From contig JALBYF010000077.1 of the NCBI GenBank assembly GCA_023212725.1, positions 1 to 64,000 on the forward strand: a stretch of DNA of 64,000 bases, given 5' to 3'. Origin of the DNA: Tranzscheliella williamsii (lineage: Eukaryota; Basidiomycota; Ustilaginomycetes; Ustilaginales; Ustilaginaceae). A program made the translations under genes and the position numbers. Positions 1-8,906 of this stretch are shown piece after piece (the stretch's first letter is position 1; each line of letters opens with the position of its first letter). The notes below the pieces were generated by a model. The model was given only the letters and a program-made list of their open reading frames with translations, did not search any database and was not told where the DNA came from.

Positions 1-39
1 GCCATTGAGTCCCTGAACGGGCGACTCACACGGTGGTCC

Positions 40-850
40 TAGGGCTCACATCGCCCTACGGAATAACCACCGTTACAGGAAGCACAGACGCATGGGTCAA
101 TGTCACTCATTTCAACGTTATCTCGCATCCAATTAATCACATCACCCCTGAATTCCTCTGGTACTGCTGGAAAAGGGGTGTAGCAATACAGACCGACCAC
201 GATCAACCGGGCATTGACAGCATTGTGCCTGTCTTCATTGGCAATCTCGACCAACGTTTCGGTTCCTCGCTGCAAGGCCAAGATGAGCAAGCGGCAGATC
301 ATGCAACGTTGGAAGCTGAGTTCGCACCCCGCCATATGTCGTACATAGCCTGGCAAGTGAAAAGGAAAACCGACGCTGAGCCTGGATCCATTACCTCTAA
401 TAAAAAGCTATTCGGACCAGAGATCAGGGCAAGCAGATGGAAGCCAAAAACGAGACAAGCGGCCGCTACTATATTGATGGAGCTCAGCACTGAACAAAGT
501 TTGGGCCATAGTAAGCCCTCTCAGCACTGCAAATTCATTCCTTCCGAGAAGCTTGAGGGGGAGGAAAGACGTCCACCAGTTTTGCACATCCGAGGCATCA
601 AAACGCCGGACGTATATCCTTGCCTTGATGTACTCAAAACGCGGCGAGCCCTTGTGGATTTGGCACAGCTCCAAACGAAAGACCCAAGAGAAGACTTGAA
701 CATTATGCCACTGCCGCTTGACAATGAAGACATTGGTCCTGGTAGGACTGGGATTCACCGCCGCCCAAAAGCAATGCGGATGGATGCGACTGAAGGGGCC
801 ATGCCACTGCGTCGTCTGGTCTGAATGGAACGGTCAAGCCGAACATCATA
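40..850 (-). pseudogene. Possible decayed or spliced gene at the left edge
   Basis: On the minus strand two stretches read like protein: about 758 to 480, containing the segment FIVKRQWHNVQVFSWVF followed by an Arg/Trp-rich stretch, and about 356 to 39 in another frame. No ATG opens the first frame (its longest ORF starts at GTG) and I could not find a convincing splice junction joining the two. It may be a degenerate gene, a spliced gene that I cannot resolve, or chance. A 263-codon open frame on the opposite strand (33-824) starts at GTG and has no recognisable content. No function is proposed. Confidence 0.18.
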
Positions 851-1053
851 CCATCTTACTGCGGATTGCTATTCAATCGAGAGTGCCTACGACACGCCTT
901 GAGCATCGCTCAAGTCGAAGGGTGCTCCATCGAACCGACTCCTTTACTGGAAACTCGCTGCCTTCTCAATTAGTGTTTGTTGTGTGTAAGGTTGTGTCTC
1001 AATGCGGTCATGCCCGGCGGCCGTTCCATGGCAATGCCTCGACGCGGCACAGC

Positions 1054-2793
1054 TTAAATGCGCTCGTCGCCTTCCTCCGTGGCAGAGGGAGGTTTGGCGG
1101 GCTGAAAGTCGGGCAGCTCGTGGTCTTCAACAAAGTAGCTGCTGATGACGGTCAGCACGCTGACGACGGCAACGGCAGCAAAGACCCAGCGGAGCGCGAA
1201 GGCATAGCTCTCCACGGCTGCCTTTCGCAGATCCTTCGGCAGGGTGGGTACGATGGAGCTCTTGTGTCGGATCTCCGAGATGATGCGGTTAGCATGCTTG
1301 CCCTTGATCTTCTTTCTAAGCTGATCCTTCAGAAGCGCCTGGAAGAGCAGGCCGCCTCCGGAGACGCCCAAGATCTGACCCGCGTTGCGTGCCATGTACG
1401 ACATGCTGGTGGCCACCGCCATATCCTGTCGGGGCACCGCGTTGATCAGAGCGATCAGAGTGCACGTCAGCACGGTTGCTGTACCGAATCCGTGCGGAAG
1501 GATGCTTAGATACGCGAACGTTTCCGAGCTCGATTGGCTCATGAGCGTAAAGCAGACGGTGCTGACCACGATCAGCGCAGCGCTGAAGAGGTTGTACCAG
1601 TAGAAGCGACCGGTCTTGCGCATGTACACGCCGGCCAACAAAGAGCCCACGCTGAGCGCAATACTGTTGGGAATGAGATGAAGCCCGGCCTTGCTCGACG
1701 ACTCGAGCTTGACTGCCTGGAAGAAAAGCGGGTAGTGGTAGAGCGTCGCGAAAGCGACGATGCTTAAGAAGAAGTTGGACGCCGCCACTGCACCCCCCGT
1801 CCTTTGGGTGAGCAGTCGCAGAGGCAAAATAGGGACCTTGGCAATTCGCGCCTCGGCATAAAAGAAGAAGACGATGCTGATCGCGCCAAGCACAAGACCG
1901 CCCCAGACCAACGTGTCAGTGATGGGCTTGTCGTTGGCACTCATCAGCGACAAGGCCACCAGGGTACTGGAAAGGCCGACGACGAGCGAGAGGGCTCCAG
2001 CGAAATCGATGCTTTTGACCTTATCCCAGTTGGACTGCTCTGAAAGGCTGCTCGGTGCACGTGCAGGGATATAGATGAAGGCCAAGACATAATCAGTGAG
2101 GAGGAACGGCATCTGAATCAGAAAGGCACGCCTCCAACCTAGTGTATCGTTCAGCCATCCGCCGATGGGACCACCCAATCCGCTGCCCAGACCGAAGATG
2201 ATATTGGTGAGACCTTGAAGGAGGCCCCTGTTCTTGAGCGGTACCAGATCAGACAGAACCACCGAGCCGGTTGTAGTCAGCCCGCCGCCACCGGCGCCCG
2301 CAAGCGCTCGTGCGAAGATGAGGACCTCCATAGAAGGAGCTAGGCCGCACAGAAGCGTACCGGCACCGAAGAAGGTGAGCGCGATGATCATACTCGCTTT
2401 ACGCCCCACGATGTCGGCGAGACGGCCGTAGAGCGGCGTGAAGCATGCGACAGAAAGCAGATAGGAGGAGCCAAGCCAGGCGGCCTTCTCGGAAGCCTCG
2501 AAGGACGAAGATATGCTGGAGACCAGGGTGGCCACGATGGTGCCGTCCATAGAAGCCACGAAAACGGGCAGCCAGAGTGTTGCCAACACAGGTGCCAATT
2601 GGCGCCATGGCGGCATCACTGTGACTTGGCCCCGATTGTCCGTTGCTGGCGGCGACGCTGGGCTCTCGCCATTGCTGGCAGCATGTCGGTTCGAGATGGA
2701 CTGGTATTCGTGCCGGTTGCCGTTCTGGGACGGCGAAGCAAGCAGAGAGGTGGTCTCGTCATTGTTGCCAGGCTGGATTGCCATCGTGATCAT
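1054..2793 (-). CDS. MFS transporter, DHA/vacuolar basic amino acid (Vba/Fnx1-like) type
   Basis: This is a 579-aa major facilitator with about 14 membrane segments, fitting the drug:H+ antiporter family that includes the fungal vacuolar basic amino acid transporters Vba1-3 and S. pombe Fnx1. Residues 1-65 are hydrophilic and carry an acidic dileucine motif (E13-TTS-L17L18), the kind of signal that sends membrane proteins to the vacuole. TM1 holds the SMDGTIV motif with Asp83. The MFS motif A, GRLADIVGRK, lies at 123-132, and an antiporter motif C-like GLGSGLGGPIGG follows TM5. A second in-frame ATG is three codons downstream. The gene is divergent from RRP5 with about 550 bp between the starts. 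Family membership is secure. Substrate and vacuolar location are inferred from the N-terminus and similarity, and a plasma-membrane drug exporter remains possible. Confidence 0.85.
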   Translation of the reverse strand: MITMAIQPGNNDETTSLLASPSQNGNRHEYQSISNRHAASNGESPASPPATDNRGQVTVMPPWRQLAPVLATLWLPVFVASMDGTIVATLVSSISSSFEASEKAAWLGSSYLLSVACFTPLYGRLADIVGRKASMIIALTFFGAGTLLCGLAPSMEVLIFARALAGAGGGGLTTTGSVVLSDLVPLKNRGLLQGLTNIIFGLGSGLGGPIGGWLNDTLGWRRAFLIQMPFLLTDYVLAFIYIPARAPSSLSEQSNWDKVKSIDFAGALSLVVGLSSTLVALSLMSANDKPITDTLVWGGLVLGAISIVFFFYAEARIAKVPILPLRLLTQRTGGAVAASNFFLSIVAFATLYHYPLFFQAVKLESSSKAGLHLIPNSIALSVGSLLAGVYMRKTGRFYWYNLFSAALIVVSTVCFTLMSQSSSETFAYLSILPHGFGTATVLTCTLIALINAVPRQDMAVATSMSYMARNAGQILGVSGGGLLFQALLKDQLRKKIKGKHANRIISEIRHKSSIVPTLPKDLRKAAVESYAFALRWVFAAVAVVSVLTVISSYFVEDHELPDFQPAKPPSATEEGDERI

Positions 2794-3344
2794 GCAAACC
2801 TGTGCACTCGCCTGGTGGCAAGTAGTTATGGTTAAACGAGCAGTCTTCGGACAAAGATGGCGAGGGGCTGATGCGTAATCAAGGCCGCGGAGGATTTACA
2901 CGCCGATTCGTCGGCCGCCGGATAAGTACGACTGTTTGCAGACACATGTAAACCAAGCAAGAACGCTTATCGCCAATCACAGCCCCTCAATCATCGCACC
3001 TACTGCATACTTCTGGGGAGAAAGTATGTTAGAGCGCTCTTGGCAGCTGTCGCACGTAACTATCGACGAAAGGTGTTTGTTCAATCCCGCCTTCCGATTC
3101 CTCAGCCTTCACTAAATTTTTGAGAATTGAGAATCTTGGAAATTTCGTTTTGGCACGCTTCTGGCAGCGGCGTCGAGCAGAAGAGCTGAGCGCGAGCTTA
3201 GCAGCCATCGCCGTACAGCCCGACAGCGATTCCACCTAGCTTCTTCCTTTCTCTCTCCTCCCTGAAGATACTTATCTGGACCCGGCCACACACGCTTGCA
3301 TCTGCTTCTATCGACGAGCGAGCAAGGCCAGCTAGTCAGCCAAT
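2794..3344. other. Divergent intergenic region, MFS transporter / RRP5
   Basis: These 551 bases separate two divergent start codons and must hold both promoters. The RRP5-proximal 120 bases are rich in C and T, as is common in 5' leaders of fungal housekeeping genes. I see no clear TATA box and no supported gene. Confidence 0.5.
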
Positions 3345-6300
3345 ATGCCGGGCATCAAGCGATCCCGTGCCGTGGACGAGGCTACGACGGCTTCTTCTTC
3401 CAAGCCCCCCAAGACTAAGAAGGGAGCCTCTGATGCTGCTACTACCAACTTCGGTTCAGCTTCTACCTCGCTCCTCTCAGCACAAGAGGTTGACTTCCCA
3501 AGAGGCGGAGGCACCGGCCTTACTCCTCTCGAGTTCCGAGAGGCCACGCGAGAGGCACGCTCAGAGTCGACAGCTAACGAACTCCTCTTCAAAGACGCCA
3601 AAGACGAGCAGTCCGAGGCAAAACGCAAGAAGAACAAACAGAAGCTCAACAGAGAGAAGCGCAATGATGCCAAAAAGAAGCGTACCACTTCTGCTCCCTT
3701 CACCGCATCAGCCAGCGACGCCAACAAGAAAGATTACATCCGTATCGAGCATATGAACTACAAGCGACTCGTACCCGGTTCCCGCCTGCTATGCTCTATC
3801 CTGGCAATCCATCCGCTGGCCCTCGTAGTCTCTCTGCCCAACCAGATGCTTGGTCACATCCCTGCAACGCAGATCAGTCCGCAATTCACGCAGCGTCTGC
3901 AAATGGCTGCCGATGCTGCTGCTGACGACGATGTCGACCAAGACATGGATGAGGACAGTGATTCTGATGAGGACCAAGAGGAGGCTCCAAGCGACCCGAA
4001 AAAAGTGCCTGAGCTTCGGCAACTCTTCCACGTCGGCCAATGGGTCGCTGCTACCGTTCTCCACGTCCGCTCTGCAGACGTAGCAAAGGGTCGAACAAGC
4101 CGCGAAGGTGGCGAGTATGAGAAGGAATCGCGCCGTGTAGAACTCACTTTGGCCCCTCAGCTCGTCAATCGCGGCGTCGCCGTCACAGATTTGGATGTGA
4201 GCTCCACCTTGTCCGCCACTATTTCCAGCGTTGAAGACCACGGTTACATGCTCGACAGCGGGCTCCAAGAGTTCAAAGGCTTCGTCAGTTTCAAGGATGC
4301 TGCTAAGCTTCCTTCTCAGTTCTCTGCTGGCAAGCATGGCAAGAACCTTCAGGTCGGCACCGTCGTACAGGTTAAGGTGGCAAAGATTCAAGAAAACCGA
4401 CGCAGCTTCGAAGCTTCTCTCGACCCCAAAGCCGTCTCTACGAGCCTGATCAAGCATGCACCCAGCATCACCGCCATCCTTCCCGGAACACTTACCAAAG
4501 CTCTTGTCACCGCCGCCCTACCCACCGGCCTCAATGTCAAGCTTTTCGGCATGTTTGATGCCACCATTGACCGTTTCCATCTCCCGGAGTTGCCTGAGGG
4601 CAAAGACATTCCCGATGTCTACAAGGAGGGTTCAAAGCACGTTGCTCGAGTGCTTTGGGATCTCCTATCGCCCACCTCCACCGCTCTGCAAGGCGACAAT
4701 CCGGACAACGACCGCAAGTTTGGCTTGTCACTTGCTCCGCAGGTGCTCGCCCTCCAGCCACCGCTTGCTAAGGATGGCCAGTTCCTGCAGCATGCCTACC
4801 CCATCGGAACTGCAGTCAAGGTCACCGTCGTCCAGACCGTAGCCGATTGGGGTCTTGTCACCGTCATTGAGAATACCGATCTGCAAGGCTTCGTCCATAT
4901 CTCTCAGGTTTCCGACGAACATGTCGTTGCACTGCCGCCGAGCACGGGTTCTTTCCGCAAAGGTACCGCTCACGATGCTCGGGTCATCGGTCACTCTCCT
5001 ACCGACAGGGTGCTTCAGCTTTCTCTCAAATCCTCCGTCCTGGAGAAGAAATTCATGCGCGTCTCCGAAGTGGAAGTGGGTGAGGTGGTTACCGCCAACG
5101 TGCTTAAGCTCGATCTGCCCAATGCCATCTTCCTTCAGCTAAACGGACATGTTGATGGTGTTGTCTTCTCTAACCATTTTGCGGATATCAAGCTCACCCA
5201 GCCGGAAAAGCGCTTTAAGCCAGGACTTCAGGTCAAGGCTCGTATCATGGATGTCGACCCCAATCGCAATCGAATCGTTCTGACCTGCAAAAAGACGCTG
5301 GTAAGGTCGGATCTGCCCATCATCTCGTCGATACAGGATGCCCGTATCGGTGTGGTGACCCATGCCACTGTCTTCCGAGTGCAGGCCAATTCACTCATCG
5401 TCAGCCTCTTTGGCGGTTTGAAGGCGCTCGTTCCCGGACGAGAGGTGAGCGAGTCGGACTTCTCTGATGTCAAGAACGATTTCGCCGAGGGCAAGGTCGT
5501 CAAGATCCGTATCACAGAGGTTGACTACGAAAACCAGCGCCTCGTAGGCAGTATTAAGCAATCGTCTGTCGAGTTTCTTGCCAAGCTCAACGTTGATGCG
5601 GTCGAGGTCGGAGAGAAGGTGAACGGAAAGGTTGCTGCTGTGCACAAGGAAGTTGTCGTGTTGACGCTCGTCCCCTCCGGCGTTCGAGCCTTGGTGTCGC
5701 TCTCTGTACTTGCTTCGACGCGGGATATCTCTACAGAAGAGCTGGTGGCCACGCTCAAGGAAGACGAAGAAGTCACCGGTCTCGTGGTCTCAGCGAAGAA
5801 CCCTGAGAAGGGCCTTGTCATCTGCGCCCACAAGGTTCGTGCTTCTACCAAGGCAGAAGCCGCAGCTTCCAGCGCCACCGTCGAACAAGGAGCCGTTGTC
5901 AGCGGTCGAGTGATTCAGAGAAACGACAAATTTCTCGACTGCGTGCTGGCGCTTGGCACTGCAACGCGTGCCACTTTGCATATTACCGATCTGGCGGATG
6001 ACTATTCGCAGGCGATCGAGCTACCGCAGCCCAACACGACACTGCAGTGCTATGTTCTCTCGCTCAAGCCGAACGGCAAGAACGCGGTCGTCTCGACGCG
6101 GCCATCGCGCGTCACCGGCGATGCATCGTCCGTGACGGACGTCGAAATCAACTCGGCTTCTGAGCTGACCAAGGGCCAGAAGGTCCGCGGCTTTGTCAAA
6201 GCGGTCACCAACGTCGGGCTGTTTGTTACGATCGGGCGGAAGCTGGATGCGAGGGTTCAGGTGCGCGAGCTGTTTGACGACTTTGTCCGCGAGTGGAAAG

Positions 6301-8003
6301 GCAAGTTCCGGGTAGGTCAGGTGGTGGAAGGCACCATTATGGACGTCAATGTTCACCAGAACGAGGTGGAGATGTCGTTGAAGAGCAAACCTGGATCCAC
6401 CAAGTCCAAGGCCGAGCGCGAGGCTGCTAATGGCAGCGCCTCTCTCGACCGTCCTAAGCGCGTCACCGATTACAAAGCTGGAGACAAGGTCAAGGGCTTC
6501 GTCAAGAACATCATCGACTTTGGCATTTTTGTTCAGATCGAAGGCACCACTGTTTCAGGCCTCTGCCACATGAAGGAGCTGAGCGATGGAAAGCCCGAGG
6601 AGGCTATCAAGGCCTTCCATATCGGCGACAAAGTGCGCGCCGTCGTCCTCAAAGTCAACACTGAGAAAAGGACTATCAGTTTCGGACTGAAGCCTTCCTA
6701 CTTCAGTGCCGCTGACTTTGAAGACAGCAGCGACGAGGACGAGGCTGAGGGCGAAGACGAAGACGACGACGACGAAGATGTGGAAGGAATCGACGATGAT
6801 GAGGAGGAAGACGACGATGACGACGACGTCGCTGGACTTGACGGGTCCGACGAACAAGCGGACGATTTCGTGGAAATGGATGAGGACTCGGACGAAGAGA
6901 TGGATTCCGCGACCAAAGTTGCCGCTACGACTATACAAAAGCCCGTCGCCTCTCTTTCCCTATCGGGCGGCTTCTCCTGGTCCGCTGGAGCCGATGACAA
7001 TGAAACCGATTCTGAAGATCAAGACGCCGATTCAGATTCTGAAGCGGATAGCGACGACGATGAGAAAGCTAAATCGCTCGCCAAGGCAGCTAAAAAGTCC
7101 AAGGCGAAGAAGAGTAAAAGTCAGGTGGAAGAAGATCTGACCGCTGATCTTGCATCGAAGGCGCCGTCCTCCACCACGGACTACGAGCGGCTGTTGCTGG
7201 GCTCGCCGAACAGCTCCTTCCTGTGGATCCAGTTCATGTCGTTCCAGCTGCAGCTTTCCGACGTTGACAAGGCGAGGGAGGTGGCGCGCCGGGCTCTCAA
7301 GGTCATCAACTATCGCGAGGAGCAGGAACGGATGAACGTCTGGATCGCTTTGCTCAATCTGGAAAACACGTACGGTAGCGAGGACACGTTAGAGACGACA
7401 TTCAAGGAAGCGGTGCAGCAGAATGACGGCTTCACCATGTATCTGAAGATGGTCTCGATTCTGGAGGCGGCTGGCAAGCAGGAGGCCGCTGAGGAGCTAT
7501 TTGTGAAGGCCAAGGCCAAGTACTCGGTGCTGCCGGAGTTCTGGATCGAGTATGCACGCTTCTATCTGCGCACGGCGCAGGCGGAGCAAGCGAGGTCGCT
7601 CCTACCGCGCGCCATGCAAGCGCTGCCCAAGCGGGACCACGTTGCCACCATTACCGCCTTCGCCATCAACGAGTTCAAGCTGGGCGATGCTGAGCGCGGC
7701 CGCACCATCTTCGAAGGGCTGGTGGACAGCTACCCGAAGCGCCTCGACCTGTGGTGGCAGTACATTGACCAGGAATCGCGGCGCGACGACAACGAGCCGC
7801 AGGTCCGCAACCTTTTCGAGCGCGCCCTGACACTCAAGCTCACCGCCAAGAAGGGCAAGTCGCTCCTCAAGAAGTGGCTCGACTTTGAAAAGAAGCGTGG
7901 CGACGCAAAGAGCCAGTCCAAAGTTCTCACCCGCGCCAAGGAGTTTGTCGAGGACATGAACCGCAAGAGCACCGACCAGGACGAGGCGGAAGCAGACGAG
8001 TAG
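3345..8003 (+). CDS. RRP5: rRNA biogenesis protein RRP5 (multi-S1 and HAT/TPR repeats)
   Basis: A 1552-aa nucleolar protein needed for pre-rRNA cleavage at sites A0-A3 and so for both 18S and 5.8S/25S rRNA. Yeast Rrp5 is 1729 aa. Residues 1-130 are basic and low-complexity (KRKKNKQKLNREKR). From about 143 to 1120 there is a long series of S1 RNA-binding repeats; one of the clearest is the last, around 1045-1120 (GDKVKGFVKNIIDFGIFVQ). Short acidic inserts lie near 198-215 and a long Asp/Glu tract at about 1124-1220. The C-terminus from about 1270 to 1545 carries HAT/TPR-like helical repeats (LWIQFMSFQLQ, FWIEYARFYLR, LWWQYIDQESR), the part that supports 18S processing in yeast. The ORF is a single exon from an ATG in good context. 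Confidence 0.95.
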   Translation: MPGIKRSRAVDEATTASSSKPPKTKKGASDAATTNFGSASTSLLSAQEVDFPRGGGTGLTPLEFREATREARSESTANELLFKDAKDEQSEAKRKKNKQKLNREKRNDAKKKRTTSAPFTASASDANKKDYIRIEHMNYKRLVPGSRLLCSILAIHPLALVVSLPNQMLGHIPATQISPQFTQRLQMAADAAADDDVDQDMDEDSDSDEDQEEAPSDPKKVPELRQLFHVGQWVAATVLHVRSADVAKGRTSREGGEYEKESRRVELTLAPQLVNRGVAVTDLDVSSTLSATISSVEDHGYMLDSGLQEFKGFVSFKDAAKLPSQFSAGKHGKNLQVGTVVQVKVAKIQENRRSFEASLDPKAVSTSLIKHAPSITAILPGTLTKALVTAALPTGLNVKLFGMFDATIDRFHLPELPEGKDIPDVYKEGSKHVARVLWDLLSPTSTALQGDNPDNDRKFGLSLAPQVLALQPPLAKDGQFLQHAYPIGTAVKVTVVQTVADWGLVTVIENTDLQGFVHISQVSDEHVVALPPSTGSFRKGTAHDARVIGHSPTDRVLQLSLKSSVLEKKFMRVSEVEVGEVVTANVLKLDLPNAIFLQLNGHVDGVVFSNHFADIKLTQPEKRFKPGLQVKARIMDVDPNRNRIVLTCKKTLVRSDLPIISSIQDARIGVVTHATVFRVQANSLIVSLFGGLKALVPGREVSESDFSDVKNDFAEGKVVKIRITEVDYENQRLVGSIKQSSVEFLAKLNVDAVEVGEKVNGKVAAVHKEVVVLTLVPSGVRALVSLSVLASTRDISTEELVATLKEDEEVTGLVVSAKNPEKGLVICAHKVRASTKAEAAASSATVEQGAVVSGRVIQRNDKFLDCVLALGTATRATLHITDLADDYSQAIELPQPNTTLQCYVLSLKPNGKNAVVSTRPSRVTGDASSVTDVEINSASELTKGQKVRGFVKAVTNVGLFVTIGRKLDARVQVRELFDDFVREWKGKFRVGQVVEGTIMDVNVHQNEVEMSLKSKPGSTKSKAEREAANGSASLDRPKRVTDYKAGDKVKGFVKNIIDFGIFVQIEGTTVSGLCHMKELSDGKPEEAIKAFHIGDKVRAVVLKVNTEKRTISFGLKPSYFSAADFEDSSDEDEAEGEDEDDDDEDVEGIDDDEEEDDDDDDVAGLDGSDEQADDFVEMDEDSDEEMDSATKVAATTIQKPVASLSLSGGFSWSAGADDNETDSEDQDADSDSEADSDDDEKAKSLAKAAKKSKAKKSKSQVEEDLTADLASKAPSSTTDYERLLLGSPNSSFLWIQFMSFQLQLSDVDKAREVARRALKVINYREEQERMNVWIALLNLENTYGSEDTLETTFKEAVQQNDGFTMYLKMVSILEAAGKQEAAEELFVKAKAKYSVLPEFWIEYARFYLRTAQAEQARSLLPRAMQALPKRDHVATITAFAINEFKLGDAERGRTIFEGLVDSYPKRLDLWWQYIDQESRRDDNEPQVRNLFERALTLKLTAKKGKSLLKKWLDFEKKRGDAKSQSKVLTRAKEFVEDMNRKSTDQDEAEADE

Positions 8004-8906
8004 ACCGTGCAAGCCGCAACTCACCTGCCTTTTCAGATTATCCGTCACATGCTTCACCCGCCCTGCTGCCTGATTCTTTGCCCTGCCGCTTACGAGAAGA
8101 GTACATTCGCGTCACTTCATCCTACTACGTTGGCTGCACGAGGCTTTTTGTTGTGCAATGTTATGTTTGTCGTGTCATGGATAAGGACCGAGTGCTCCGA
8201 TCGCGCAGGACCTGGATTCTGATCATGCTGAGCTGTGTATGATTTCGGTGCGTGGTGGTAAGAAGACGGAGGGACCGTCTCGGTAATCGAGTCGTTGCTC
8301 TCCTCACCCAAAAGTGGTGCGACGCGACTAGGCAATGTGCCTGCCAAGCAATTCGTTGAGGTAGTAGATCGCGATGGGAGCTGTATTCCAGACGAGTGGA
8401 CATCGGTGCCGATGGGCAAGACTAACGTCAGATGTGATCCATGCAAAAGACGGAACCGAAACAGGCAGCAAGGCGAGAGAAACTTACTGCTCCACAGGCC
8501 AGCGACGTAGAGACCGAACTGTCGGAGAGTATTGCGGGCCTGGAGCCGGGCAGCCGCGGCCTCTGCGGGGGAAGGTTGTCTTGGTGCGCCTCCGAACATG
8601 CTGTGTATGGGCCTCTAGCTTGGGGTTGAGCGACAAAAGAGGGGGGATGGTGGCTGATGATGACGAGCAGGAAGACTTGTGGAGACGAAAGATTTTGCGT
8701 GGCTTCGCCGATCTTACAGATAGAATTTTTGCCCGATTTCTTGGCCCCGATGCGAATGAGCCCGATACGATGTGGAAATTTGGAGCTGCAGTTGACAGGT
8801 TGAGACCCTTGTCAGAGTTCGCCGAGACCTTTCCTTTCCAGACCCGCTCATCCAGACCCGCTCAGCATATACCGCACGAGGCGACAAGCAGAAGCTCAGT
8901 CGGAGC
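8004..8906. other. Intergenic region, RRP5 3' / TRM44 promoter
   Basis: About 900 bases between two plus-strand genes. Small ORFs occur on both strands (for example 8117-8599 minus) but none has recognisable protein content or good codon pattern. It presumably holds the RRP5 3' UTR and TRM44 promoter. Confidence 0.4.

Noticed and set aside
33..824. 263-codon plus-strand frame at the left edge
   Set aside because: It starts at GTG, contains no recognisable motif and competes with protein-like segments on the other strand.
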